DNA of 64,000 nucleotides from Oscillospiraceae bacterium (GTDB taxonomy: Bacteria; Bacillota; Clostridia; Oscillospirales; Oscillospiraceae), in the NCBI GenBank assembly GCA_020025295.1, contig JAHHSJ010000002.1, positions 1-64,000 on the forward strand, in the 5' to 3' direction. Both the position numbers and the translations under genes were made by a program. This document shows positions 46,470-54,753 of the stretch, in pieces (position 1 is the first letter of the stretch; every line of letters starts with the position of its first letter). Under the pieces are notes generated by a model. The model saw only the letters and a program-made list of their open reading frames with translations, searched no databases and was not told the origin of the DNA.

Positions 46470-46739
46470 TTATTTACCCTTAGATCCGACGTGACCGCGG
46501 AAAGTACGGGTGGGAGCGAACTCACCCAGCTTGTGGCCGACCATATCCTCAGTGACATAGACGGGCACATGCTTGCGGCCATCGTGGACTGCGATGGTGT
46601 GACCCACGAAGGAAGGGAAGATGGTGGAGCTGCGGCTCCAGGTCTTCAGGACCTTCTTTTCGCCGGTCTGGTTCATATCATCAACCCGCTTCAGCAGCTC
46701 GGGGGCGCAGAAGGGGCCTTTCTTAACAGATCTGCTCAT
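46470..46739 (-). CDS. rpsS: 30S ribosomal protein S19
   Basis: The 89-residue uS19 starts [20 protein letters not shown] and contains the conserved [20 protein letters not shown] and [15 protein letters not shown]. It is part of the head and contacts S13. Confidence 0.98.
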   Translation of the reverse strand: MSRSVKKGPFCAPELLKRVDDMNQTGEKKVLKTWSRSSTIFPSFVGHTIAVHDGRKHVPVYVTEDMVGHKLGEFAPTRTFRGHVGSKGK

Positions 46740-46752
46740 TCAACTTGCCTCC

Positions 46753-47586
46753 TTATCTGCCGTTACGATGACGGACGATGAACTTCTCGGTACGAGCATT
46801 GACCTTACGAGTCTTGTAGCCCAGAGCAGGCTTGCCCCAGGGAGTAACAGGACCGCTGCGGCCGATGGGAGCGCGGCCTTCGCCGCCGCCATGGGGATGG
46901 TCATTGGGGTTCATGACGGAGCCACGGACGGTGGGACGCCAGCCCATGTGACGCTTACGGCCGGCCTTACCAATGTGGATATTGGCGTGGTCACCGTTGC
47001 CGATGCTGCCGATGGTAGCCAGGCAGTTCAGCTTGATCAGGCGATACTCACCGCTGGGCAGACGGATCTGAGCGGAGTCGCCTTCCTTAGCCATCAGCTG
47101 AGCGGACTCGCCAGCAGCGCGGACCAGCTGGCCGCCCTTGCCGGGGTGAAGCTCGATGTTGGAGATGATGGTGCCAACGGGAATGTTGGCCAGAGGCAGG
47201 CAGTTGCCGGGCTTGATGTCGGCAGTGGCGGAAGACTCCACCTTGTCGCCGGCCTTCAGGCCCACAGGAGCCAGGATATAGGCCTTCTCGCCGTCCTCAT
47301 ACTGGATGAGAGCGATGTTAGCGGAACGGTTAGGATCGTACTCCAGACGGATGACCTCGGCAACGCCGGCCTTCTGGCGCTTGAAGTCAATGATACGATA
47401 CTTGCGCTTTGCGCCGCCGCCGCGATGGCGAACGGTGATGTGGCCGTAGCTGTTACGGCCGGCGTTCTTCTGCAGAACCTCAGTCAGGCTGCGCTCAGGC
47501 TTAGCCTGCTTGTCGATGCCCTCGAACGCAGACACCGTCATGTGGCGGCGGGACGGAGTCGTGGGCTTGTAAGTCTTAATAGCCAT
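46753..47586 (-). CDS. rplB: 50S ribosomal protein L2
   Basis: The 277-residue uL2 includes the catalytic-centre-proximal motif [20 protein letters not shown] with its conserved His, and the basic C terminus [20 protein letters not shown]. It is needed for subunit association and tRNA binding. Full length. Confidence 0.98.
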   Translation of the reverse strand: MAIKTYKPTTPSRRHMTVSAFEGIDKQAKPERSLTEVLQKNAGRNSYGHITVRHRGGGAKRKYRIIDFKRQKAGVAEVIRLEYDPNRSANIALIQYEDGEKAYILAPVGLKAGDKVESSATADIKPGNCLPLANIPVGTIISNIELHPGKGGQLVRAAGESAQLMAKEGDSAQIRLPSGEYRLIKLNCLATIGSIGNGDHANIHIGKAGRKRHMGWRPTVRGSVMNPNDHPHGGGEGRAPIGRSGPVTPWGKPALGYKTRKVNARTEKFIVRHRNGR

Positions 47587-47601
47587 TCTTCGTTACCCTC
47601 C

Positions 47602-47895
47602 TTACACCATGCCTTCGAAGAGCTCGATGGTCTTGGAGCCCTCGGTCAGCGTGACGGTAGCTTTCTTGAAGGAAGCGCGGCGGCCAGCACGGCCGTAGCC
47701 CTGACGCTTCATCTTGCCGTCGTAGTTGACGGTATTGACCTTAGCGACCTCAACGCCGAAGATTTCCTCAACGGCCTTGGCGATCTCGATCTTGTTGGCG
47801 CGGGTGTCAACAAAGAAGGTGTACTTCTTGTCGGCGGTGCCGGCCATGGAACGCTCGGTGATAACGGGCTTGATGATGATATCGTAAGCGGTCAT
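47602..47895 (-). CDS. rplW: 50S ribosomal protein L23
   Basis: The 97-residue uL23 begins [20 protein letters not shown] and contains the [20 protein letters not shown] block. It is the docking site for trigger factor and SRP at the tunnel exit. Its start overlaps the stop of rplD by one base. Confidence 0.98.
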   Translation of the reverse strand: MTAYDIIIKPVITERSMAGTADKKYTFFVDTRANKIEIAKAVEEIFGVEVAKVNTVNYDGKMKRQGYGRAGRRASFKKATVTLTEGSKTIELFEGMV

Positions 47896-48518
47896 TATGC
47901 GTACACCTCCTCGATAACAGCCAGGGCAGCCTTGTCGATGACCAGAGCCTTGGCATTGATGATGTCATAGACGCTCAGGGTGGTGGCGGGGGTGGTGATC
48001 ACGCCGGGGATGTTGCGGGCGGACTTCACCACATTGGCCTTGACGCCCTCAGTGATGACAACGGCCTTGCCAGCCACACCAGCGGTGGACAGGAAGCCGG
48101 CGAAGGTGCTGGTCTTGGGCTCGGCCATTTCCAGACCGTCCACGACCACGACGGCGCCGTTGAGAGCCTTGTCAGACAGGACGCTCTTCAGAGCCAGACG
48201 CTTGACCTTCTTGTTGATGGTGTAATTGTAGGAGCGGGGCTTGGGAGCGAAGACAACGCCACCGTGGGTCCACTGGGGAGAACGGGTGGAACCCTGACGG
48301 GCACGGCCAGTACCCTTCTGACGCCAGGGCTTGATGCCGCCGCCGGAAACCTCGCCACGAGTCAGAGAGCTCTGAGTACCCTGACGGCAGTTGGCCAGGT
48401 GATTCTTGACCACCTCATGGACGACAGCAGGATTGGGCTCGATACCGAAGATGGACTCAGCCAGTTCGATTTCGCCGACCTTGGCGCCTTCCATGTTAAC
48501 AACGTTAGCAATAGGCAT
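47895..48518 (-). CDS. rplD: 50S ribosomal protein L4
   Basis: The 207-residue uL4 has the long tunnel loop with [20 protein letters not shown] and a globular domain ending [14 protein letters not shown]. In E. coli L4 represses the S10 operon by binding its leader. The structured leader upstream of rpsJ here makes a comparable loop possible. Confidence 0.98.
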   Translation of the reverse strand: MPIANVVNMEGAKVGEIELAESIFGIEPNPAVVHEVVKNHLANCRQGTQSSLTRGEVSGGGIKPWRQKGTGRARQGSTRSPQWTHGGVVFAPKPRSYNYTINKKVKRLALKSVLSDKALNGAVVVVDGLEMAEPKTSTFAGFLSTAGVAGKAVVITEGVKANVVKSARNIPGVITTPATTLSVYDIINAKALVIDKAALAVIEEVYA

Positions 48519-48537
48519 TTAAGATACTCTCCTTTCC

Positions 48538-49263
48538 TTAGCGATTTCTTGCAGAAGCCTTCTGGGGGTTGACACGAGCAGAAGCCTTCTGGGGGTTGTT
48601 GCTGATACCAGCAGCTGCGCCCTTCTGGGGCAGAGCCTTAGCGGTGTCACGCAGGAACACGATGCCGCCGTTGGGGCCGGGGATGGCGCCCTTAACAGCG
48701 ATCAGGTTGATCTCGGAATCGATCTTTGCGACCACCAGGTTCTGAACGGTGATCTGGTCGCCACCCATCTGACCGGCGCCGATCTTACCCTTGCGGATAC
48801 GGCTGGGGGTAGAGGTGGAGCCCATAGAACCAGCATGACGATGGACAGGGCCGCCGCCGTGGGTCATGGGAGTACGGCCTGCGCCATAGCGCTTAACAAC
48901 GCCGGCGTAGCCCTTACCCTTGCTGATGCCGGTGCAGTCGACATGATCGCCCTCAGCGAAGATGTCAGCGCGGACGACATCGCCCACATTCAGGGAAGCG
49001 CAGTCCTTCAGGCGGAACTCCTTCAGCACCTTCAGTGCCTCAGCGTCTGCCTTTGCCAGGTGGCCCAGCTCGGGCTTGGTGAGCTTGCGCTCAGCGACGG
49101 GCAGGTAGCCCATCTGCACGGCCTCGTAGCCGTCGTTCTCGATGGTCTTCTTCTGCACGACGGTGCAGGGGCCGGCCTCGATGACGGTCACAGGGATGAC
49201 CTTGCCGTCGGTGTCAAAGATCTGGGTCATGCCGATCTTCTTACCGATGATTGCCTTTTCCAT
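48538..49263 (-). CDS. rplC: 50S ribosomal protein L3
   Basis: The 241-residue uL3 starts [20 protein letters not shown] and contains [20 protein letters not shown] near the peptidyl-transferase centre. The C terminus carries an extra tandem repeat, NPQKASAR twice, encoded by two identical 21-bp blocks 27 bp apart (48551-48571 and 48578-48598). That makes it about 25 residues longer than typical. A 144-bp gap separates it from rpsJ. Confidence 0.97.
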   Translation of the reverse strand: MEKAIIGKKIGMTQIFDTDGKVIPVTVIEAGPCTVVQKKTIENDGYEAVQMGYLPVAERKLTKPELGHLAKADAEALKVLKEFRLKDCASLNVGDVVRADIFAEGDHVDCTGISKGKGYAGVVKRYGAGRTPMTHGGGPVHRHAGSMGSTSTPSRIRKGKIGAGQMGGDQITVQNLVVAKIDSEINLIAVKGAIPGPNGGIVFLRDTAKALPQKGAAAGISNNPQKASARVNPQKASARNR

Positions 49264-49407
49264 TTGGTTTTTTCCTCCTTGTAAAGGTTATTGGTCAGGA
49301 GAGGTGGCACATTGGGCGGCCATTGCTCTGCTGACGTGACCCCCCTGCTCTCAGTGACTCGAGCAGGAAGCGGGTACAACGGAAGTAATTAAGGTGTCGG
49401 TTTGGAA
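49264..49407 (-). promoter_or_regulatory. 144-bp gap between rpsJ and rplC
   Basis: Second longest gap in the operon. No reading frame or promoter is evident. It ends in a 17-bp sequence, CCTCCTTGTAAAGGTTA on the + strand (49274-49290), identical to the one before rpsH (42737-42753). On the - strand CCTT-TAC-AAGG can fold as a small hairpin that includes part of the ribosome binding site. Confidence 0.4.
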
Positions 49408-49716
49408 TCAGAGCTTGATCTCGATTTCCACACCGGCGGGGAGCTGCAGGCTCATCAGAGCTTCGACAGTCTTGGGAGAGGGGTTCTGAATGTCGATCAG
49501 ACGCTTGTGGGTGCGACGCTCGAACTGCTCTCTGGCATCCTTGTACTTGTGAGTAGCACGCAGGATGGTGACGATCTCACGCTTGGTGGGCAGAGGGATG
49601 GGGCCGGAGACAGCGGCGCCGGTGCGCTTTGCGGTCTCGACGATCTTCTCTGCGCTCTGGTCGATGAGCTGATGGTCATAAGCCTTCAGCCGAATGCGAA
49701 TGCTTTCGTTAGCCAT
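49408..49716 (-). CDS. rpsJ: 30S ribosomal protein S10
   Basis: The 102-residue uS10 (NusE) has the conserved [40 protein letters not shown] and [20 protein letters not shown] blocks. Besides its ribosomal role it joins NusB in antitermination and links NusG to the ribosome. It is the first gene of the operon, with AAGGAGGAAACC before the ATG at 49716. Confidence 0.98.
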   Translation of the reverse strand: MANESIRIRLKAYDHQLIDQSAEKIVETAKRTGAAVSGPIPLPTKREIVTILRATHKYKDAREQFERRTHKRLIDIQNPSPKTVEALMSLQLPAGVEIEIKL

Positions 49717-49993
49717 GTTGGGGTTTCCTCCTTAATATTTCGTACTGTTGTACATGGGCCGAATCGGGCCTCGGCTGGCCTCCGGATTTATACGCTTTGC
49801 CGGGTGTATCACTCCAGGACACAAGGAAAGCCGGCACAATGAGCCGGCTGCTCCACTTATCTTGGCGATATACATCGCTTTGACATAAGTGAAAAATCCT
49901 CAGCCGCCCGAATCCGGTTCGGACATACTCCGCGGAAGTTACCGGTTTTTAGCCGCAATCTCCCGCATCATCGCAGTGCGCCCATTCAGGCGC
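49717..49993 (-). promoter_or_regulatory. Multi-hairpin leader of the S10 operon
   Basis: Between promoter and rpsJ lies about 280 nt of non-coding transcript with many hairpins. They include GCGCC/GGCGC (49978-49993), CCGAA/TTCGG (49907-49921), a long stem CACTTAT...ATAAGTG with an inner GCGAT/ATCGC (49854-49891), a perfect 7-bp AGCCGGC/GCCGGCT (49829-49849), and a GGCC-rich element (49757-49781). This looks like a ribosomal-protein leader RNA. Assignment to L4 or another protein is inference. Confidence 0.65.
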
Positions 49994-49999
49994 TAGATA

Positions 50000-50029
50000 A
50001 TAATACATCATAGCAAGGGGTAAAGTCAA
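50000..50029 (-). promoter_or_regulatory. Promoter of the S10-spc-alpha operon
   Basis: On the - strand TTGACT (50029-50024), an 18-bp spacer and TATTAT (50005-50000). Confidence 0.7.
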
Positions 50030-50262
50030 CACTTATCTCACTTTTTTTGACGCAAATGTTCCACTATTTTGCCGAAAACGACGGACTTTGTTTTGTGTAA
50101 ATTGACATTGTGCCAAAATCGCAAAAATCCGCCCATTTTAGGGGTGTGGGAAGCATTTTTTTACTTTTTTGCACTCGACCCTATTTCTATATGTATACAG
50201 CACATCAGGGCACAGAGCGCTCCCGCAGGAGAACGCTCTGCGCCCTGAATTTCAGTCATGGT
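50030..50262. other. AT-rich intergenic region
   Basis: No gene is visible. The stretch is AT-rich with A/T tracts that could act as an UP element or curved DNA upstream of the S10 promoter. A partly palindromic TTGACATTGTGCCAA lies at 50102-50116. Confidence 0.4.
50206..50247 (-). terminator. Hairpin after the DUF3592-like gene
   Basis: CAGGGCRCAGAGCG-type arms (50206-50219 with 50234-50247) pair over 14 bp with one mismatch. No T-tract follows on the - strand, so termination efficiency is uncertain. Confidence 0.5.
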
Positions 50263-50799
50263 TCAGGTAAGGCGGATCACAAAATACATTCCGATGGACA
50301 GCAGGACGACAAATGCGCCCGCCAGCAGGAACACAATCATTTCCAAGGACATTTTCTTCGGTTTCTGCTCCGCATAGGCCTGCTTGGGGTTGTTCGGATT
50401 ATAATACACGGTCATGTCACTTCCGATGGGCCACAGCGCCTGCGCCATGTCCCTCAGATTGGTGATGGCGCTGGTGGGCACATGGAGATAACCCCGGTCA
50501 CTGACATAAGCGCCGCTGCCGGAGTAAAGATGGGTCGGCGACACCTTCTGCTTGGTGACAATGCCGGCAAATTTTCGCTTTACCTTGTATTCCCTGCCGT
50601 CCACGGTGTAGCGGACCACCGGAAACATTCTGCCCCCACCGGGGAAGCTGTGCTTGATGACCTGCCCCGGAATCATTTCGCTGCAATTTCTGCACTTTTT
50701 CTTCTGAAACGCATACATCAGGCCGGAGGCAAGCATCAGCAGCACGCCCATTCCGCCCACAGTCACCAGTTCCAGCAAAGCAATCATTTCATTGCTCAT
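50263..50799 (-). CDS. DUF3592-like membrane protein
   Basis: The 178-residue protein has an N-terminal membrane segment (about 8-30) and a C-terminal one (about 153-175). A cytosolic or external beta-rich domain lies between them with VVRYTVDGREYKVKRK and the motif VYYNPNNPKQAY. That pattern (PVVxYxVxGxxY then VxYxPxxPxxA) is typical of DUF3592 proteins, whose role is unknown. A CRNC pair follows the first membrane segment. It lies 15 bp after another small membrane protein gene on the same strand, probably in one operon. Confidence 0.75.
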   Translation of the reverse strand: MSNEMIALLELVTVGGMGVLLMLASGLMYAFQKKKCRNCSEMIPGQVIKHSFPGGGRMFPVVRYTVDGREYKVKRKFAGIVTKQKVSPTHLYSGSGAYVSDRGYLHVPTSAITNLRDMAQALWPIGSDMTVYYNPNNPKQAYAEQKPKKMSLEMIVFLLAGAFVVLLSIGMYFVIRLT

Positions 50800-50814
50800 A
50801 TGTGTTCTCCTCTC

Positions 50815-51372
50815 TTAAAAACCCGGTTCCATTTCGGCCGCTGTGTTTTTGCGGCGGCTCGGCAGCGACCGAAGCCCCACAATGGACAGCCCCAGCACCA
50901 CTGCCTGAGGCAGCATGACGGCAAGACCAAACTGCCACTGCTCCGAGGCCAGCAGGAAGAAAGCGGGGATCATCACCAGCGCCGAGAGCACACACTTCAA
51001 AATAAAGGTGACCTTAGGCCCCTTGCCGAGGCTGCCGTCGGTCCGATGTTTGAGTCTGGAATACACCACATAGCCGCTGATGTTCTCCCCCAAAAACAGA
51101 ACCCAGTAAATGACCACGACGGCAAGTACAAAATACAGTACAAGCAGGAAAATCGACACTGTTCCGGCGCCCATCAAATTGCCCACCAGCTGGTAGCCGC
51201 CCATGTAGCTTTCCGCATCGGCCTGACCGGCCTGATCCATCATGGTGCCCACCGCCTGTTCTCCCATCTGGATCACAGACCATGTGCTCACGCCAACAAG
51301 GGTCAAAAGGGCCAGATAGACGCTGTTAATGATATTAGAGATCATCATCGGCTTTCTGATTGCAGTATTCAT
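50815..51372 (-). CDS. Small polytopic membrane protein, unknown function
   Basis: I do not recognise this 185-residue protein. It has four to five hydrophobic segments: about 15-32, 60-90 (VSIFLLVLYFVLAVVVIYWV), 122-140 and 145-165. A short basic C terminus (SLPSRRKNTA) follows. The ATG at 51372 is preferred because GGAG lies 6 nt upstream. An ATG 12 bp earlier has no good site. It is followed directly by the DUF3592-like gene, suggesting they act together. Confidence 0.7.
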   Translation of the reverse strand: MNTAIRKPMMISNIINSVYLALLTLVGVSTWSVIQMGEQAVGTMMDQAGQADAESYMGGYQLVGNLMGAGTVSIFLLVLYFVLAVVVIYWVLFLGENISGYVVYSRLKHRTDGSLGKGPKVTFILKCVLSALVMIPAFFLLASEQWQFGLAVMLPQAVVLGLSIVGLRSLPSRRKNTAAEMEPGF

Positions 51373-51526
51373 ACGGCACTCCATTCTCTGCGCCGGTTCA
51401 CCGGCGGTCGGTCGTGTGGTTTTCGTCCCTGCCTTTTTCTGGTTAAGCAGATTATGCCATACCGAAATTCAGAAATCAATCTCGTTTTTCTCCCTCTCCC
51501 CCGCTTTTTCCTTTAAGAACACAAAA

Positions 51527-51562
51527 AGAGCCGGACAGCTGATCGCTCAGCAGTCCGACTCT
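51527..51562 (-). terminator. Terminator of the rimP-ribF operon
   Basis: A 16-bp stem with two mismatches (AGAGCCGGACAGCTGA with TCAGCAGTCCGACTCT) is followed on the - strand by TTTTTGTG. Confidence 0.85.
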
Positions 51563-51569
51563 GCATAAA

Positions 51570-52469
51570 TTATCGGTTTTGGAAGTAGGCTCGGGTCTGT
51601 TCGCCGTTGAAGTAGACCATTTTGGTCAGTTCCGACAGCTCCTTGAACTTGCGCTCCTCCCGAAGCCGGGTGTAAAACTCCACCCGGATGGTCTGTCCGT
51701 ACAGATCCCCATCAAAATCCAGCAGCCACGGCTCCACCGTGACCGCGTTTCCATCGTCCACACTGGGACGAACGCCCACATTGGTCACCGCCATCCGCTC
51801 TTGACCGTCGGGCAGGAACACCTTGGTGGCATACACCCCATGGGCCGGGACCACAAGGTCCGGCGGCAGGATGAGGTTTGCCGTAGGGAAACCGATGGTG
51901 CGGCCCAGCGCTTTTCCGTGAACCACCACCCCGGAAAACACATGGGGGTGTCCCAGAAATTCCATGGCTCGCTCCATCTCGCCCTGCGCCACCAGATTCC
52001 GGATATAGGTGGAGGAAATGGTGATTCCGTCCAGCTCCACCTTCGGGATAATGTCACAGCCGATGCCGATTTCCCGGCACAGCTCCTGCAAGCGCTGAGG
52101 ATTGCCCTCGCCCCGGTAGCCGAAGTGGAAGTCATGCCCGGCCACCACCCGGACTGCGCCCAGCTCCCCCACCAGATAGTCGGTGACAAAGCTGCGCCAA
52201 GGCATCCGCATCATCTCGTGGAAGCAGCCCACCTCCACCCGTTCGATGCCGCAGCACCGATACATGAGGCCTTCCCGATCCTCCGGAGTGGAAATCTGAG
52301 GGATTTGCCGCCCCAGAATCTGGGACGCCGGGTGGACATCAAAGGTAAAGGCCGCCGGAACGGCGTTTTCCTCCTTTGCCCGCTGCACCGCACGGTTCAG
52401 CAGAGCCTGATGCCCCAGATGCACGCCGTCAAAGTAGCCCAGAGCAATGACTGTTTCTCGCTTTGCCAT
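51570..52469 (-). CDS. ribF: Bifunctional riboflavin kinase / FAD synthetase
   Basis: The 299-residue enzyme makes FMN and FAD from riboflavin. The N-terminal adenylyltransferase domain has ALGYFDGVHLGHQALL with the nucleotide-binding GxHLGH and ISSTYIRNL. The C-terminal kinase domain (about 175-299) has GRTIGFPTANLILP and VEPWLLDFDGDLYGQ. It lies 3 bp after truB and is the last gene of the nusA-type operon, a common Firmicutes arrangement. Confidence 0.97.
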   Translation of the reverse strand: MAKRETVIALGYFDGVHLGHQALLNRAVQRAKEENAVPAAFTFDVHPASQILGRQIPQISTPEDREGLMYRCCGIERVEVGCFHEMMRMPWRSFVTDYLVGELGAVRVVAGHDFHFGYRGEGNPQRLQELCREIGIGCDIIPKVELDGITISSTYIRNLVAQGEMERAMEFLGHPHVFSGVVVHGKALGRTIGFPTANLILPPDLVVPAHGVYATKVFLPDGQERMAVTNVGVRPSVDDGNAVTVEPWLLDFDGDLYGQTIRVEFYTRLREERKFKELSELTKMVYFNGEQTRAYFQNR

Positions 52470-52472
52470 GAT

Positions 52473-53366
52473 TCAGGACCTCTTTTGCTCCGCCGGGGCA
52501 AAAAAACTCTTAATGGTGGTCATTTCCCCGTTTTTCCGCTCACCCAGCATAAGAAACTCGCCGGTTTCGCCGTAAACCCGGTAGGTTCCGTCCGCACCGT
52601 CGGAGCGGAAGCTGTTTCCGTTGCGGCAGCGCCGTTCCGCCTCGCCGGAGATGCGGCAGTCCGGATAGTGGGCAAAGTAGGCGTCCACCGACAGCAGCAG
52701 CTCCTGTTCCCGGCCCTGCTCCTTGGCTTCCAGCACTTCCTCCAGCGTCACGGACTGCGCCAGCGCAAAGCCTGCCGCTTCCGTTCGCCGCAGCTGAGCC
52801 ATGGTGCCGCCGCAGCCCAGCGCCTCGCCGATGTCGTGGCACAGGGTGCGGATATAGGTTCCCTTGGAGCAGCGCACTCGCATACGGTAGTCCGTATCGT
52901 TCAGCTGCTCCAGCACATTCAACTCAAAAATGGTGACGGGTCGGGCCGGGCGCTCCACCGTCTTGCCCTTTCGAGCCAGATTGCAGAGCTTCTGTCCGTT
53001 GATCTTCAGCGCCGAATACATGGGCGGAACCTGCAAAATATCGCCGGTGAACTGAGGGAGCACCTCCTCCAGTTCCTTCCGACCTACCGTCACGGGCCGC
53101 TCTTCCAGCACCGTGCCGGTGACATCCTGCGTGTCCGTCACCTGACCCAGATGCAGCACCGTCTCGTAGACCTTGCTGCCCCGTTCGGCAAACTCCACCG
53201 CCCGGGTGGCTCTGCCTACGAACACCGGCAGCACGCCGGTGGCCATGGGGTCCAGCGTTCCGGCATGGCCCACTCTGCGCTCTCCAAAGATACGGCGCAG
53301 CTTGCCGCACACATCCATGCTGGTCCATTCCTGAGGTTTGTCAATAATAATGATTCCGTTGGGCAT
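52473..53366 (-). CDS. truB: tRNA pseudouridine-55 synthase
   Basis: The 297-residue enzyme converts U55 in the T-loop of tRNAs. The catalytic Asp is in GHAGTLDPMATGVL (near residue 40). GIIIIDKPQEWTSMD is the N-terminal signature, and CSKGTYIRTLCHDIGEALGC is the second conserved block. A PUA-like C-terminal tail (GEFLMLGERKNGEM) is present. It lies 3 bp after nrnA. Confidence 0.97.
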   Translation of the reverse strand: MPNGIIIIDKPQEWTSMDVCGKLRRIFGERRVGHAGTLDPMATGVLPVFVGRATRAVEFAERGSKVYETVLHLGQVTDTQDVTGTVLEERPVTVGRKELEEVLPQFTGDILQVPPMYSALKINGQKLCNLARKGKTVERPARPVTIFELNVLEQLNDTDYRMRVRCSKGTYIRTLCHDIGEALGCGGTMAQLRRTEAAGFALAQSVTLEEVLEAKEQGREQELLLSVDAYFAHYPDCRISGEAERRCRNGNSFRSDGADGTYRVYGETGEFLMLGERKNGEMTTIKSFFAPAEQKRS

Positions 53367-53369
53367 CCA

Positions 53370-54320
53370 TTACCCCTCCGCCTGTACCGTGCGGATGGCC
53401 GCCAGCACCTTGGCTCTGGCCTCCGCTTCATTCACATTGCGCAGCGTCGCACCTGCGGCCGCCGCATGACCGCCGCCGCCCAGCAGTCCGCAGACCCGGG
53501 TGGCATTCACGGTGCAGTCGGTGCGGAGAGAAACCTTCCACACCCGTTCCTCCAGCTGTTTCAGCGTTGCCGCCGTTTTGACGCCCTCGATTTTAATGGC
53601 GTAGCTGGAAATTTCCTCTGTATCCTCCGGCGTGGCCTTCAATTCCGCCACATCGGCAAGGGAGATGGCGCCGATGACCAGCTGTCCCTCATCATAGATT
53701 TCCATTCGATCCATCAGCCGGTTTTGCAGCCGAATCTCCGTCAGAGAAAGGGTCTGGAACATCCGCTTGTTGATGCTCTTCCAGAAATCGCCCCAACCCA
53801 TCAGCTCCGCCGCAATGCGGTGGGTCTCCGGGGTGGTGTTGGAATAGACAAAGCAGCCGCAATCGGTGGTGATTGCCAGATAGAGCCGTGCGGCGATTTC
53901 CTCATCCATCACACCCAGCTCCGTGCAGATGCGGTAGATGATCTCACCGGTGGCAGCAGCGGTGCTGTCCAGACAGGTTTCCTTGGCGTAGCCCTCATTG
54001 GAGGGGTGGTGGTCGATGCAAAGCTCCACCTGCTCCTCCCACTGCTTCATCTCCTGCGGAATCAGCTGACGGGCAGCCAGATCAATGGAAACGATATGCT
54101 CCGGCACGAAATCCGCCGGGGCAAACATTCCGTCCAGATCGCCGTCAAAGGTGGCAGTCACACCCAGATTGGGTGCCAGATAGGCCTGCTTTCCCAGCAG
54201 GCGCAGCGCCTTCGCCAGTGCTGACGCACTGCCCAGCGTGTCTCCGTCGGGGCGCATATGGGTCAGCAGCAGGTAGTTGTCCCCTGCCTTCAGCCACTGA
54301 GCCGCCTGCTGCTCGGTCAT
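53370..54320 (-). CDS. nrnA: DHH-DHHA1 bifunctional oligoribonuclease / pAp phosphatase
   Basis: The 316-residue phosphoesterase degrades short oligoribonucleotides and 3'-phosphoadenosine 5'-phosphate. DHH-family motifs are visible: LLTHMRPDGDTLGSA (motif I), the DHH itself in CIDHHPSNEGY, and the C-terminal DHHA1 motif GGGGHAAAAGATL. Its ATG overlaps the stop of rbfA by 4 bp. A neighbouring placement with rbfA and truB is typical in Firmicutes. Confidence 0.95.
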   Translation of the reverse strand: MTEQQAAQWLKAGDNYLLLTHMRPDGDTLGSASALAKALRLLGKQAYLAPNLGVTATFDGDLDGMFAPADFVPEHIVSIDLAARQLIPQEMKQWEEQVELCIDHHPSNEGYAKETCLDSTAAATGEIIYRICTELGVMDEEIAARLYLAITTDCGCFVYSNTTPETHRIAAELMGWGDFWKSINKRMFQTLSLTEIRLQNRLMDRMEIYDEGQLVIGAISLADVAELKATPEDTEEISSYAIKIEGVKTAATLKQLEERVWKVSLRTDCTVNATRVCGLLGGGGHAAAAGATLRNVNEAEARAKVLAAIRTVQAEG

Positions 54321-54670
54321 CGCTCCTCATCCTCCTCCAGGATGCGGTCGATGGTGCTGACCATGCGGACGCCACGCTCGATGGAGTCGTCTGCCACGAA
54401 GATGAGCTGAGGGGTGTAGCGCAGGGTGAGCACATGACCCAGCTCATGGCGCAGATAGCCGGAGGCAGACTTCAGTCCGGCCACGACCGCCTTCACATCG
54501 CTGTTATCCAGCACGCTCACATACACCTTGCAGTAGCGGAGATCGGTGGTGGTGTCCACCCGAGTGATGGAAATGAGGCCCTGCACACGGGGGTCCTTCA
54601 CCGTACGCATCAGAGAAGCCAGCTCACGCTGGATATCCTCGTTGATTCGATTGATTCGATTGGTAGCCAT
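54317..54670 (-). CDS. rbfA: Ribosome-binding factor A
   Basis: The 117-residue KH-like protein matures the 30S subunit. It has the family features RINRINEDIQRELASLMRTV and the LRHELGHVLTLRYTPQLIFV block, ending in an acidic tail. A GGAGGAG site precedes the ATG at 54670. Immediately upstream is a strong terminator-like hairpin, so its expression may depend on read-through from infB. Confidence 0.96.
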   Translation of the reverse strand: MATNRINRINEDIQRELASLMRTVKDPRVQGLISITRVDTTTDLRYCKVYVSVLDNSDVKAVVAGLKSASGYLRHELGHVLTLRYTPQLIFVADDSIERGVRMVSTIDRILEEDEER

Positions 54671-54694
54671 GAATCTTCTCCTCCTAAAAAACCG

Positions 54695-54735
54695 ACGGCG
54701 CAGAATGCAGAACGGTTCTCTGCATTCTGCGCCGT
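54695..54735 (-). terminator. Strong terminator-like hairpin between infB and rbfA
   Basis: A 17-bp perfect stem (ACGGCGCAGAATGCAGA with TCTGCATTCTGCGCCGT) and 7-nt loop is followed on the - strand by CGGTTTTTTAGG. It sits inside the operon in the 83-bp infB-rbfA gap. Confidence 0.85.
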
Positions 54736-54753
54736 AAAAACTGTGATACGGGA

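Noticed and set aside
50102..50116. TTGACATTGTGCCAA as an operator
   Set aside because: One mismatch between arms, no nearby promoter in the right position and no neighbour to link it with; could be chance in AT-rich DNA.
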